Of a stretch of 30,565 bases of DNA, positions 9,522 to 19,859 are shown piece after piece; the first letter of the stretch is position 1; every line of letters starts with the position of its first letter. The translations under genes were made by a program, and so were the position numbers. Source of the stretch: Zygnema cylindricum (lineage: Eukaryota > Streptophyta > Zygnematophyceae > Zygnematales > Zygnemataceae). Location of the stretch: assembly GCA_037447655.1 (NCBI GenBank), contig JBBHKE010002826.1:1-30565 (forward strand), in the 5' to 3' direction. The notes below the pieces were generated by a model. It was not told the origin of the DNA. It searched no databases and was given only the letters and a program-made list of their open reading frames with translations.

Positions 9522-9830
9522 ATCGACAGTGGTGTCAGTCATCACCTTTCCCCAATATCCAATTGGTAAACTCACCTTTGTCTTTAATCATCTCCTATAC
9601 AAGTTCGTTTAGGAAACGATCACATTCTATTAGCTACTCACTATGGCAACGTACACGTCCCTAATGCGTCTTATCACATTCACAACGTGTTTTTTGTACG
9701 TCTGATCACATTCACAACGTGTTTTTTGTACATGGTCTAGCTAAAATTTTGTTTTTTGTCAAAGTCGTTATTCACAACGTGTTTTCTGTACCAGGTCTAG
9801 CTAGAATTTTGTTTTTTGTCAAAGTCGCCA
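9522..9830 (+). pseudogene. copia protease remnant with internal triplication
   Basis: IDSGVSHH is encoded at 9522-9545; DSG is the aspartic protease active-site triad of copia elements. It is followed by a GNDHILLATHYGNVHVPNA segment (about 9604-9669), the typical end of the protease domain. The next codons (HNVFFVPGLA-like) are multiplied: a unit starting CACATTCACAACG begins at 9675 and 9707, and a longer unit is repeated with a 60-bp period (9711 and 9771). The minus-strand fragment has only one copy, so the expansion is private to this element. Frames on both sides are broken. Confidence 0.7.
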
Positions 9831-9994
9831 CTTCTGACGACTTAAAAATTGAAATTAAAAATGATTGAATAAAGTTTATTGGTAAAAAAAACAATATCAT
9901 TGTTGGTTTTGGCGTAGCATAAAATTCTATGTATATTTTAAAATCTAATAGTGCGCCAAAGATATTTGCTTCATATGCTAGCGTCTAGAATTTT

Positions 9995-10374
9995 TCACTT
10001 TGGCATGTGATATATGGTCATTTGAATAACGAGATTTTGCGTACCTTATCAAATCTTGTAAGCAAACTCAATTTGTTTTCTATCAAATCTCTGGATTTTG
10101 GTCATGGTTGCGTGTAGGCAAAATGTCGCTTCACTCATTTTTCACTAGCACTACACTTACCTCTAAACCACTAGCACTTGTAAATGATAACGTGTCTAGT
10201 CCCATTCGCACGCGCTGCTACAAAGGATCTCTTTATTTTGTCACATCGATTGACCACACCACTCGTTTTTCACACGCATATACAATCTATTGTAAATGTG
10301 ACATATTTGCACGACTTCAAGAATTTAAAGCGGTGGCATTGAATTTTCACAAAAAACCAATCCAAGTCCTTTAA
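9995..10374 (+). pseudogene. copia pre-integrase and integrase N-terminal half
   Basis: SLWHVIYGHLNNEILRTLS (from 9994) is the GAG-pre-integrase zinc-binding signature (LWH..LGH.....L). The GHGCV-stop-AKC codons that follow are the CxxC/AK part of the HHCC domain, broken by a stop at about 10116. The frame from 10108 then gives KGSLYFVTSIDHTTRFSHAY, the start of the integrase catalytic core, where the aspartate of FVTxID is preserved. The frame ends at a TAA (10372), and SDDGGK follows in another frame at about 10376, matching the SDNGGEF motif with the second catalytic aspartate. Confidence 0.75.
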
Positions 10375-10424
10375 AGCGACGATGGTGGCAAAATTTTGTT
10401 CAGTCAATTCTCTAATTTTTCCAC

Positions 10425-10830
10425 TTGGCCCCTACCGCCTCAACAAAACGACGTCCTTTAAAAGTTCAAAGCAAATTGTTTGATATGCGGCTCCATGGTA
10501 TTTTTTCAAATTTGTCGTATAAATTTTATGCGGAGGTTTCGTTTACTCAAATTATACGCAATCTTTTGTCCCGCTGCGCTTTCGAATCTTCTCTAATGGA
10601 AGCGTGGTCTTATATAAAACCAAATATATGTCACCTTCGAATATTTGGATGTGAAGCGTGGTATACGGATTTACTCTAATCGGATGGCAAATGGAGCTTT
10701 CGCGCATGTCGTGACATATTCGTTGGGTACGCTCTAAACACCAAAATGTACCGTATCGGGAGTCTTTCTCAACGTCGTGTCATCACCACTCGAGAAGTGA
10801 CTTTCAACGAAACGCCACTTCTTTAAACCT
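10425..10830 (+). pseudogene. copia integrase C-terminal part
   Basis: The frame contains IFSNLSYKFYAEV, then CAFESSLMEAWSYIKPN and CHLRIFGCEAWYTDL. These match the copia integrase end (LP..FWAEA, P.E.W...KP...HLRIFGC.A). After a stop at 10677, a frame continues with CRDIFVGYALNTKMYRIGSL and VITTREVTFNE, the usual FVGY....K.YR.......I..RDV.FNE segment before the linker to reverse transcriptase. Two or more frame changes separate it from the upstream half. Confidence 0.75.
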
Positions 10831-11229
10831 TGTCTTGCGCACCTTTTTTTTCTCTTTTCCACCATTATCCGATTTTCCTTCTCTCACCCTCTAGTCTCCT
10901 CCTCCCCTAAACCTTCCCCTCGATCTTTCACCCATCTGGCCTCTCCTACGTGACACTATCCCACCCCTCTACCTCTAGTCAGCCGACTCTTCTTTATCCT
11001 CTCCTCTTTTTCCCCTCACCCTCTTCAATTCTCCCTCTTCCTTCATCTTCTCCTTCCCCGTTGCTTTACCGATTGCTCCCACCACTCCTGCCAGTCAATC
11101 AACCGTCTTTCCTCTCCATCTGTCACAAATTCTAAAGATCCTATTTCCTCTCTCTCTATTTCTCATGATGATCCTCTTTTTGACAATCTTTCACACACCT
11201 CTTTCTGAGCCTTCCCCTCTTCTTTATGC

Positions 11230-11325
11230 TTCCTCTCTTCCTGAGCCTGAGCCTTCCCTTGAGCTTGAGCCTTCCCTTGAGCTTGAGCCTTCCCTTGTTC
11301 CTGAGCCTTCCTATTTACCTCGCTG
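11230..11325 (+). repeat. 18-bp tandem repeat in the copia linker
   Basis: Units of CTTGAGCTTGAGCCTTCC type are repeated with an 18-base period and encode an EPSLEL repeat in the proline-rich linker between integrase and reverse transcriptase. Confidence 0.7.
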
Positions 11326-11449
11326 AAACCCCTCAAGAACTAGATTTCCTCCCTCTCGACTTGTTACCTCCATAGGCCATGCCCCTCTTGCTTCTGCTTA
11401 CTCAGCTGGGGCCTCTACCGCTTTTATTTCAGCCCCTCTCACTCTCTTT

Positions 11450-12141
11450 CAAAACCGCCCTAAAACGTCTTGATGTCAAATTCAATCCCCTAATTTCTAA
11501 CAAAACTTGGAATCTTGTTCCCCTTTCCAACAAAACATTGAATCTTGTTCCCCTTCCTCCTGCAAGAAAGGCAATCGGCTCCAAATGGGTCTTCCGTGTC
11601 AAACAAAAGGCGGATGGATCGGTGGAAACTTACAAAGCTCGCTTAGTGGCGAAGGGCTTTTTCCCAAATCAAAGGTATAAATTTCACTGAAACTTTTGCT
11701 TCGTTTGCACTACCTACATTTATACGCACTTTACTTGCTTTAGTTGCTGAAGATGATGTTCATGTTTACCAAATGGATGTTAAGAATGCCTCTTTAAATG
11801 GGATTTTATCCGAGGACATTTATATGCATCAACTTGAGGGCTAAATTTCCCCTGGATTTGAACATTTGTATGCCATCTCATTAAAACTATTTATGGCTTG
11901 AAGCAATCCCCACGTGTATGGAACCAAACTATAGATGCCATTGTGAGGAAAGAAAGATTTACCCAAATTGATGTCGATTTTAGCATTTACTGTCGTGGCC
12001 CTAGTGCTGCCATCTTGTTGATGATCTCCTTTTCGTTGGTTCTTCCCTCTCTAAAATCTCTACTGTCAAAACTAAAACATGGCCGATCTAGGTGAACTCA
12101 CGTATTATTTGGGCATTCAAGTTTCTCGTAAGCGCTTAGCT
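11450..12141 (+). pseudogene. copia reverse transcriptase, broken
   Basis: The RNA-dependent DNA polymerase starts near 11450 and contains [28 protein letters not shown] and [10 protein letters not shown] (frame to 11690). Further frames carry DDVHVYQMDVKNASLNGIL, LIKTIYGLKQSPRVWNQTID and MADLGELTYYLGIQVS. This is the full copia RT order. The catalytic YVDD box is present as LVDDLLFV at 12014, so both aspartates remain but Tyr is Leu. An in-frame 30-bp tandem duplication (starts 11499 and 11529) doubles the NKTWNLVPL segment. Frameshifts at about 11685 and 11895 and several stops prevent function. Confidence 0.85.
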
Positions 12142-12467
12142 TGAGCCCTCTCTCTCTCTCTCTCAAGAGACCTTTTTTTCTAACCTTTTGGAACGCTTTG
12201 GCATTGCAGATTGCTCCTCCTTTTCCACTCCTCTAGATGCCAATGCCCCTCTCCTCCCTTCCACTGACTTTCTTCTCTCCCCCCTCTTCATGTTACTTAC
12301 CGCTTGATGGTCGAGGCCCTTATGTACGCAATGCAAGCCACCCGCCCTACCACAGTTGTCACTAAGCTTAGTCAATTCCTCCAACGTCTTTCCCTTGATC
12401 ATCTTGTTTTTTACAAGGCACTAAATCTCTTTGTCTCGCATACTTTTCCTTTGGCTTTAGTGCTCTT

Positions 12468-12945
12468 ATGGGTTTTGTTGATTCAAATTGGGCACAAGAA
12501 GTGCTTTCTCGCCGTTCCACAACCGGCTCGTGCTTCTTTTTGGGTAATGGCCTAATTTCTTGGTCATGCAAAAAGCAGCCTAACACCGCATGCTCCAGCA
12601 CGCAGGCGGAATATATGGCCGCTTGTCACGCCGCTAAGGAAGATGTATGCCTTCGTACTCTTCTTTCTAATCTTAGACTTCCCCCTTCGGCTCTTACGCC
12701 TTTTTTTTTTTCGATTCTCAAATAGCTATTGCTTTAATTTGCAACCGCGTTCACCACAAAAGGACGAAACACATCGACATTCAGTACCATTACTCTCGAG
12801 AGCGGGTCGAGGACGGCACACTCCAATTTCTTTATGTCAAATCCACCGATCAAGTGGGTGGTTATCTCACTATGGCTCTTCATCGCCCTCCCTTTGAACA
12901 ACATCACCTCTCATTTGGCTTTCGTCTTCCTTCTCCTCTTGGCTA
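12468..12945 (+). pseudogene. copia RNase H, broken
   Basis: The frame from 12468 reads MGFVDSNWAQEVLSRRSTTG, then SCFFLGNGLISWSCKKQPNT and STQAEYMAACHAAKE. This is the copia RNase H with its catalytic Asp (VDSNWA) and Glu (QAEYMA). After a T-run frameshift at about 12705 a second frame gives DSQIAIALICNRVHHKRTKH, then IDIQYH and a RERVEDGT..F.YV.STDQVGG segment, the conserved end of pol, terminating at about 12945. An upstream piece with LERFGIADCSSFSTPLDAN (12185-12245) links it to the RT. Confidence 0.85.
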
Positions 12946-12990
12946 AGTTTCCTTTATTTTCATCTCAATCTACTTCTTAGTTTTCGCTTG

Positions 12991-12998
12991 AGGGGGGG
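12991..12998 (+). other. polypurine tract of the copia element
   Basis: AGGGGGGG lies directly before the TGTTA start of the LTR, in the place where plus-strand priming occurs in LTR retrotransposons. Confidence 0.75.
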
Positions 12999-13491
12999 TG
13001 TTAATGGTCATTTAGCGTCGGTCTCCCTCTATCTTTTTTGTCTCGTCCATACTTGTCACCAATACGTCGATCCTCTCTTGACTTCCTCCGTACAAGTCCT
13101 TTGGGCGACGGTCTCTTTTGGTCCTACCTCCGTTTATTTCTCCTTGTCTTGATTTTCTTTCATATTTTTGTTTGTATTGTCGTACTTTTTTTTGTCGCTT
13201 GACTCTACGTCATTTCTTTAGGTCTTAATTACATTGTACATTGCCATCCTAAAGTCAATCCCTTAGAATCTAAACTACGTATATTGGAGTCTATTCTTAA
13301 AGTCAATCTCTTAGAATTTCGAATACATTTATTAAAATATAGACTAGGATCTTTTTTGTTATAGCGCACCAAAGAGCGCTTAGACTCAACCGTAATTAGC
13401 ATTGTGTAATTTGTATATAAGTGACTTCCTCACTTAATGAAATCATCCCAAATTCAATCCAATTTCTCTTTCAAATGCATTAATTTTTCCA
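12999..13491 (+). mobile_element. copia 3' LTR
   Basis: It begins TGTTAATGGTC directly after the polypurine tract. The right edge is uncertain (13480-13491, at a terminal CA). TATATAA at 13414-13420 is a likely TATA box, with the R/U5 region downstream. U3 holds a 48-bp imperfect direct repeat (TAAAGTCAATC at 13250 and 13298). No partner LTR exists in the window, so no target-site duplication can be confirmed. Confidence 0.7.
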
Positions 13492-13499
13492 TTATGTAT

Positions 13500-14921
13500 A
13501 ATTTCATGGCGTCCGCCAATCCACCTCCAATAGGTTATGGGCCATCTTTGTTGATAACCTCACGCCTAAAGCACCATTCCACCTAACCTCGTCCTATCCC
13601 TCTCGATACCGTCCACATTGGCGATACGAACTTCGATCATTTTGTTTCGCCATTTTATCGATACCGGTCCATAGACTCTGAAATACCTCCCACATAGGTC
13701 AGTCGATGACGCAACTAGATTTGCAATGCTTACTTTTAGGCCGTCCACATGCCCAAAAAGAGATCCACAACATCGCAAAAGACTCAAAGAATGGGGAGAG
13801 GAATTATTGACATGGGGACGATACCGTGTCATTCATTTGCACTAACCCTTACTTTAATGAACAGGGAAAAAGAAGGTTGTGTTATTTTTTAGATATTTAG
13901 TAGAGCATGTATTTATTCCACAAACCCTATAGATTTTGTACGTCATTGATAGCTCTATGTCAGTATCAGACGTGGCATGACCCTTCCCCATAGTTGAGCC
14001 GGTGATAGGTTGCTTTATGAATTGCAATGCAGGTTGAAAGACACATTTTTGAAGTAAGCCAACAACTTGTACATCTTCAAGATTTATTTCACATTTGTCG
14101 TCAACCCAAAAAAATTTGAAAATGTGGTTTGCTTCTTCTCTGTCTTTAGCCAACCATGTGGAGAACTTCAGTTCATTTACCCGGTCGTTTTCTCCGACAG
14201 CGTGGTACTTTGTTTGTTTGGCGCGCTCTTTAATAGCCCATTCGACGCGCCATAATTATCTATCGCCTTCGAAAGCCGTATGTTCTTTGGCCACCTCTTT
14301 CTAATTTGAATGACTCATGACGTCGAGCCCCTTTGCCGGATCGTTGAATTTGACCATCATCCGTTAAAATTTCAAAGGTGGCCTTTCACTTTGGCCAAAT
14401 TAGTGGGCTCGACATAATGGAGAGAAATCGGGTCTTGTCGAATCGTGAACATTTTCGCCTTGCAGATGTTCAATTTGTCTATTATGTCTTAGGGTTTTAT
14501 CCTCTTTGTATTGTCCACTTCGCCGAGTCCTTTAAGCACTTTGAAGTATTTACTTGGTTTTGTCAAAGAATTCCAAACTCTTTCGGATGCAAGGTTTTCA
14601 ATACCAATACCTCTTTGTGATCCTTCGCCTTGCCGCAAAAGACTCATCTTCGTTCTCGCGTTCGTTCTCAACTGAGAGGTGTTCCGTTTGCTTTTTTTAA
14701 GTTGGCGTTGCTCCGTTGCCGGTTTTTTCTGACTCCGCATCTACGTTCGTTCGCATTCGACGTGCTTTAGACATTGACGCTTTCGTTTGTGTTTCCAGTG
14801 TCGTAGTCTCGTGCGCTCTATCTTCATCTTTGTGACGACTTTCTTTCTCTCTATCTACTCCTCCTATAACGTTTTTAACTTCCTCTTCACCTCTATCGCC
14901 ACTACGGGCTCTCATTTTCAC
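13500..14921 (-). pseudogene. unrecognised decayed coding region on the minus strand
   Basis: Several consecutive minus-strand frames look like parts of one protein. In order from 14921 downward: a charged, low-complexity N-terminal part (14697-14921); EGSQRGIGIENLASERVWNS and KYFKVLKGLGEVD (14489-14740); MVKFNDPAKGLDV (about 14350); WAIKERAKQTKYHAVGENDR, FSTWLAKDREEANHIFKFFW and VDDKCEINLEDVQVVGLLQK (about 13990-14240); and YFRVYGPVSIKWRNKMIEVR (13566-13832). The composition is protein-like, with few low-complexity stretches after the start. Stops and frameshifts separate the parts. I do not recognise the family. It could be another gene fragment carried by transposons or an old transposase. 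Confidence 0.4.
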
Positions 14922-16349
14922 TCTCAGTCATCGAATGTCTCTATCGATTAAAGCGCTCAATAATTTGCCGTCCTCAAGGTTGAGGACGAGATCGGCCTCA
15001 ACTTATTCGAAAAACACAACAGTAGCTTGCTTGTACCATCTTCAATCTTTGTCTGTTAAAAGTTGATTGGAAACCAATTGTTTAAAATCTCCCATGATAG
15101 AGACGGTTGTATTCGTTGCCCTGTCTTTGTATGTCTCTACGTTTGTGCGTCTATGCTCGTCTAATTCTATTTACCAAGACTCTAAGGCTATCTTCTATTT
15201 TTCCTTTTTTTTTTTTGAACCTATTTCTTTTTCCTCCGTTTTTAACTCCTAGCCCTAATCCTTTCTAAATTTCGGCCCATTCAATTATTTCGTTCGAAAA
15301 TTTAACCTGCACAGGAAAATAAAATAAAAAAAACAAGTAGAGTTGTATAATTCATTTTGGTTCATTGTTGTCTTAAATGGTTTGAATCCCGAGATGTGTC
15401 GTGTTACAATGGGTTATTATCATTATTATCATAATTATTAGTATTATGGGTTATTATTATTTTTGTTAAACCGAAAGTTAACGATATATTTAAATGTCAT
15501 TGTTTTCCGGGTCTATTCGGATACTCAAACTCTGCGTACACCATCAACATGTAACATTTGATAGGATGAGTCTAAACATAGACTGAATAACCAACTGTTT
15601 GCGAGTGCTATATTTTCTCAATATGGTTTTTTTTGTTTTTTAGGTGACCGATGACGAGCCACAATTGAAGTCGCCTCATCAACAAACCATCAATTTTTAC
15701 ACTCGTTGAGAGAACACCCATTGCGTTTTGCCAAAATCAATCATTCAAACATATACCGACAAAAAAACCTTTCACTTTTGTAACATCGTCCACTTTTTTC
15801 AAAAAATATATTGTAGAGTTGTCACTTCAACCATTACAATTTTATTTCAAATTTTTGTTCACAATTTTCAAGCTGTTTTTGTTCAATTCGTTAAAAATTC
15901 CAACATTGAAGGCCTGATGAATGAAGAATTGTTTGTGGACCGAAAGAGTACAAATTTGTATTACTCTTGCAATTTCGTTGTGTAGTTTGTCAAGCATCGT
16001 GACAAAAATTCGGGTGAATTTTTTCTCCAATTACCACTTTCCACTAATAACGTAACTCTAATTCCGTAAATGTATTTTTTCCACATCGCATGATTACTCA
16101 TATGAATAGGATGGATTCGTCGAACATAGAATACATATTTTTAAGCGGATCTCCCTCAGCCAAGTTCAAATCATTATCGAAATTTCCCCTTTTTTAACTT
16201 TTTTTTTCACGTCATCATGATGATGTTTACCGTCCTCATCATTTGGATTGGATTTGGATTGCTTTGGGTCAAATTCGAAATTTTTTCATCTATATCCGAA
16301 AGACACTAATCCACAGGAGTAGTTTATGGAAGAGTGGACTTAACTGTTG
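14922..16349. other. no gene recognised, T-rich AT-rich stretch
   Basis: A short ATTATTATC-type simple repeat lies at about 15414-15460. The minus-strand frame 15842-16030 (EKKFTRIFVTMLDKLHNEIA and following) is protein-like but isolated and unrecognised. Nothing else can be supported. Confidence 0.4.
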
Positions 16350-16499
16350 TTTTTGAAGATTTAGTTTCGTGCGTACGTGAAATTTGGTGCGCACGCGACG
16401 TTTCGTGCATATATGTTTACCTGATGTACTGTGGAGGTTTGAAGAGATTTGTGGATCGGGGGAGTAAATGTACGAAGAAAATTAAATGGACGTGAAGGA

Positions 16500-16865
16500 C
16501 TAATTGAGTGGCGCGGAATGCGCAATGTAAATGGACGGCGGATCGCGAAGCGATCCGACTTGAAATTTTCGAAGTGTTAAAATGTACGCATGGCGTACGA
16601 AACAAAATGTGACAAGCGCATTTATTACAAAGGACGCGTTTGAGGTACGGAAATGATTTCGGCTGTACGATAAATTATTTCGGCAAGTGAACTTGAATTC
16701 GCTTCGCGACATTCGTAAGATATTTGACGACACGCGCAAATTTCAATTGGATTTTTATGACCACGCGGCGCGACATCCAGGGTGCAGATTAAGAGCGACG
16801 GACGGCGGGTATAGGCCGCCGAGATTTTTTCCAGTAGTGGTGACGCGAAATCGCGTCAATCACAC
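16500..16865. repeat. cluster of short GC-rich hairpins
   Basis: In a locally GC-richer stretch there are several small perfect inverted repeats: CGGATCGC/GCGATCCG with a 3-base loop (about 16541-16559), TACGC/GCGTA (about 16583-16595), and TGACGCG/CGCGTCA with a 4-base loop (about 16841-16858). The composition differs from the flanks, suggesting inserted or separately derived DNA. The plus-strand frame 16687-16977 over it has no recognisable domain. Confidence 0.6.
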
Positions 16866-16979
16866 GATGTTTATTTTGGACGTCCCAGATTGTTTTACGA
16901 AATTCTTAATAGCCTTGTCGTACATAGGCCGTACAAAAGGTACATCGGCAGTAGTACTTTTGTGTACGATACAATAATC

Positions 16980-17777
16980 TGATTGGTCCGTACTTCAGTA
17001 GATAGGAGTTATTAGAGAGAATCAGGACTTAAAAAATTTTGGTAGGTTGTCACCTCTCCCTTTGAGAGTTTGTACAAATTGGCATTTTTACTGGCTCATA
17101 ACTTATCGGCTGGTTGGCCGTTTTCATTGATTCTTTTTGCTACGAACTCAGGGGAGTCCAGGCTGCACAGGGGTGCAGTAAAATTGTCAGTTTGCCTTCT
17201 TGGGCAGAAGTGGTCGTGGCTTAAAGTGGGTTAGTTAAATACTATCTAGAGGCTTCCTGTATTCTGTAGTCCAATGGAGGACACAGAATTGCAATTTGTT
17301 TACAGCTCACAAATGTATATATAGATTTGAGCTTCATTAGAAAATATCATCTATGCTTAGCGTGAAAAGAAGGGACCAAAGATGTAGTAATTTAGGGTTG
17401 CCGAATAGGTCATGCATTTAAATGATACATTTATTATCTGATTATACTTTTGTTTATGTGTGATGTATTTATTTATTATTATCTATTTGTGTTAATTTTA
17501 TGTTTGTTTGTTATGCATTATTTATGCATTTGTCCTAGGGTTTCTTGTGATTTTTATGTAACCCTAGTTGTTATTCATGCTTTGTGTATGCATGCTTGCC
17601 CCGTCTGTGTACGGATGATTACTCTGCCTGTGTGCGGATGAATGATTGCATCTGTGTATGCATGTATGTTAAATGGAGGATGCATTTCAAATGATTGTTC
17701 ATTGGCCTAGCTTTGCTTACCTTTTTGGGTGATAATTTGGGTGGCTTCTGCGGTCTATTTTAGACCAAAGAACAACA
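16980..17777. other. no gene recognised
   Basis: Unremarkable sequence apart from degenerate CTGTGT(A/G)(T/C)GGATGA-like units at about 17600-17670. The small frame at 17450-17641 is made mostly of these and is not supported as a gene. Confidence 0.45.
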
Positions 17778-17783
17778 TTAACT

Positions 17784-18507
17784 GCATAGATGTCCAATTT
17801 TTACAGATTTGGACTTTTTTACGATTTTTGCGTAGTATTCGTTGCTTTCGTACTTTTCGTAAATTTCGTCGTACGATGTACAAAAATGTACGGAATTTTT
17901 CTCCTTAACCCTAAAAAAATCCTTAAAAAATCCTAAAACGTATAGAACATATGCGGAAATGTACGAAATTATATGGAAAGTGTACCCTAAAAACCCTAAA
18001 AAAAGTACAAAAAATGAAAGAAAATTGTACTGAAATTTATTGGTCTGTACTGAATGCACGGGAGTGTACCCTAAAAACCTTGCTCCCCCCCCTTCAATAA
18101 CCCTAAAAAGTACGGAAATATACGGACATTGTACGTGAATGTACAAGAGATATAAGACCGTACAACTGAAATATACGGAAGCGTAGGAATACCGTAAAAA
18201 ATCCTAAAATCATAACCGTTAATAGTACAAAAATGAACTGACACTGCAAGTAAATGTACGGAAAAAAGACGGCAATTGTACTAAAATAAACGAGAATGTA
18301 TGAGAATGTACCGTAAAAATCCTAAAATCCCCCTTAAATAACCCTAAAATTATTGAAATGGATGGTCACAGTACTTAAATGTTCGAAAAAGTACGGGTAC
18401 ATAGTCGCGTACGCATTTTATTAATTTTTCAAGATCGTTCGATGCGAATGGTACGTAGTATTTGAGCGTTCGTTTCGTGCGTATTATGCGAAATTGGACA
18501 TCTATGC
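17784..18507. mobile_element. GTAC-rich TIR element (724 bp)
   Basis: The ends are GCATAGATGTCCAATTT and its exact complement (17-bp TIR), with the direct repeat TTAACT on both sides (17778-17783 and 18508-18513), which looks like a target-site duplication (6 bp, or TTAA plus two). Inside I count 23 GTAC tetramers, against about 3 expected by chance, and six CCCTAAA motifs. The minus-strand frame 17778-18146 is not supported as a gene. The length of the duplication does not identify a known superfamily. Confidence 0.8.
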
Positions 18508-18513
18508 TTAACT

Positions 18514-18870
18514 ACTCTTTGGAGACCGCCAAAACCTCCATTGTTTTTTGTTTAAGAGGATTAGGATGACGTGATGATATGCATTTTATTGTGTAATTAA
18601 GTTATGCATGACTATTAGAACTCTCTCTTGTTTGTTTGAATGGCTTATTCTCGGTTTTAGGTTATGTGCCCACAGTGTGCCATTGATAAGTTCGAAAGTT
18701 TGAGTTACCAATTTTGGAGATGGCAAGTCGGAGTGGCTCTTCAAAAGGTTTATTTGTGCATCTTTGTTGATAATTTAAACCTGTGAATTTATCGAGGGCG
18801 TTTTGTGGGCTTATTGTCAAAAAGTGTGAATCAAACAGTTCGGCGAATGGAATACCTATGGCCACGTACA
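18514..18870. other. no gene recognised
   Basis: Ordinary AT-rich sequence between two TIR elements. The minus-strand frame at 18662-18871 has no recognisable features. Confidence 0.45.
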
Positions 18871-18922
18871 CCTAAACCCTAAAACCCTTAAAGAAAAAAA
18901 AATATTATATATATATGTATAT

Positions 18923-19218
18923 CATAGTTCAAAAGTAGGTGAAAGTAGGCCCATACAATATGCCAATTGTATACAAAACATACAATATGACCTTAAGACC
19001 AATATTGTATTCCGACCAAATTGGACCATCTGGACCAAAAATTAAACCAATTAAAACATCCGGACCAAAAAAAATTATTCACACAGTCAGATTCGGACGA
19101 TCGGACGGTCGCTGATCAAATTAGTGATCTAAGAAGATCACATGAAAAGCCCGTAACACAACTTACGCTAAAGGCGCCGACCAAAGGCCTACTAAAAAAC
19201 GCCTACTTTTGAACTATG
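18923..19218. mobile_element. TIR element with CATAGTTCAAAAGTAGG ends (296 bp)
   Basis: CATAGTTCAAAAGTAGG at the left is matched exactly by its complement at the right, and the inverted match continues, less perfectly, to AGTAGGCC on both sides. Both ends sit in (TA)n tracts, which hides the target duplication. The inside contains repeated GGACCA units. There is no coding capacity, so it is a MITE. Outside the TA tracts are CCCTAAA (left, about 18875) and TTTAGGG (right, 19242), also in inverted orientation. Confidence 0.8.
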
Positions 19219-19620
19219 ATATATATATATATCTATATATGTTTAGGGTTGTTTAGATTAAATACGCGTATAGATCGTAGAGATGTCACCAACAAGAACG
19301 ATGAATTTAACAAACGTAAAAGATAGCAATGTAACATCAACACCAAGAAAAATAGGTTTCCAACTTATGTAATCATGTTTTGGTCAAAAGTCTCGAGGCG
19401 TTAAGCAGACTGGTCCCTAAATAAGAAACAAAATGAAGTACGGACAATCGTACTTCTGTGTTAATTCCAGTACGATCTTATTTGTTCTTTTCCCAACAAT
19501 TCAATATATAGACAAATAATGTAAAGCTTTTGTAAAGACCACAAACCGATTGTATAACTTGGCTCATACTATGTTATATAACTGGGGTGTTCTCTAAAAT
19601 TCTGGATGTATGTTTCCGTA
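19219..19620. other. no gene recognised
   Basis: AT-rich spacer between the TIR element and the CCCTAAAAAA array. No frame, RNA or repeat can be supported beyond TTTAGGG at 19242. Confidence 0.45.
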
Positions 19621-19629
19621 AGTAAACCT

Positions 19630-19690
19630 TAAAAAACCCTAAAAAACCCTAAAAAACCCTAAAAAACCCTAAAAAACCCATAAAAACCCT
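19630..19690 (+). repeat. telomere-like 10-bp tandem repeat (CCCTAAAAAA)n
   Basis: Four perfect units, plus flanking imperfect ones, with a 10-base period. The plant telomere unit is CCCTAAA (7 bp); here each unit has three extra adenines. It is followed directly by a CT-rich stretch. Confidence 0.85.
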
Positions 19691-19859
19691 CGCTCCTTCT
19701 CTCCCTCTCTCCCTGTGTCCCCTGGTGCGGCCTGAGTCGGACCAGTATGTTGATGTCGGACATCGCGTGGCTTTGGAAAGCATCGTGGTTTTTGATGTTT
19801 GGAAATGAGCCTTCTGTACTTTTTTTGAGAGTAGTCTAGCATCTGCGATGACTTGGAAG

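Larger units (their letters stand above)
8620..13491 (+). mobile_element. Ty1/copia LTR retrotransposon, decayed and without a 5' LTR
   Basis: The order gag, protease, integrase, reverse transcriptase, RNase H, polypurine tract, LTR is that of Ty1/copia elements. Every domain is interrupted by stops or frameshifts, so it is not autonomous. No second LTR is visible: the element begins inside gag next to the inverted copia fragment, so the 5' end was lost, perhaps when the inverted arrangement formed. Age estimation by LTR comparison is not possible here. Confidence 0.9.

Noticed and set aside
13507-13600. ATGGCGTCCGCC start after the LTR, resembling a second copia gag
   Set aside because: The frame stops after about 27 codons, no primer binding site precedes it, and the opposite strand looks more protein-like.
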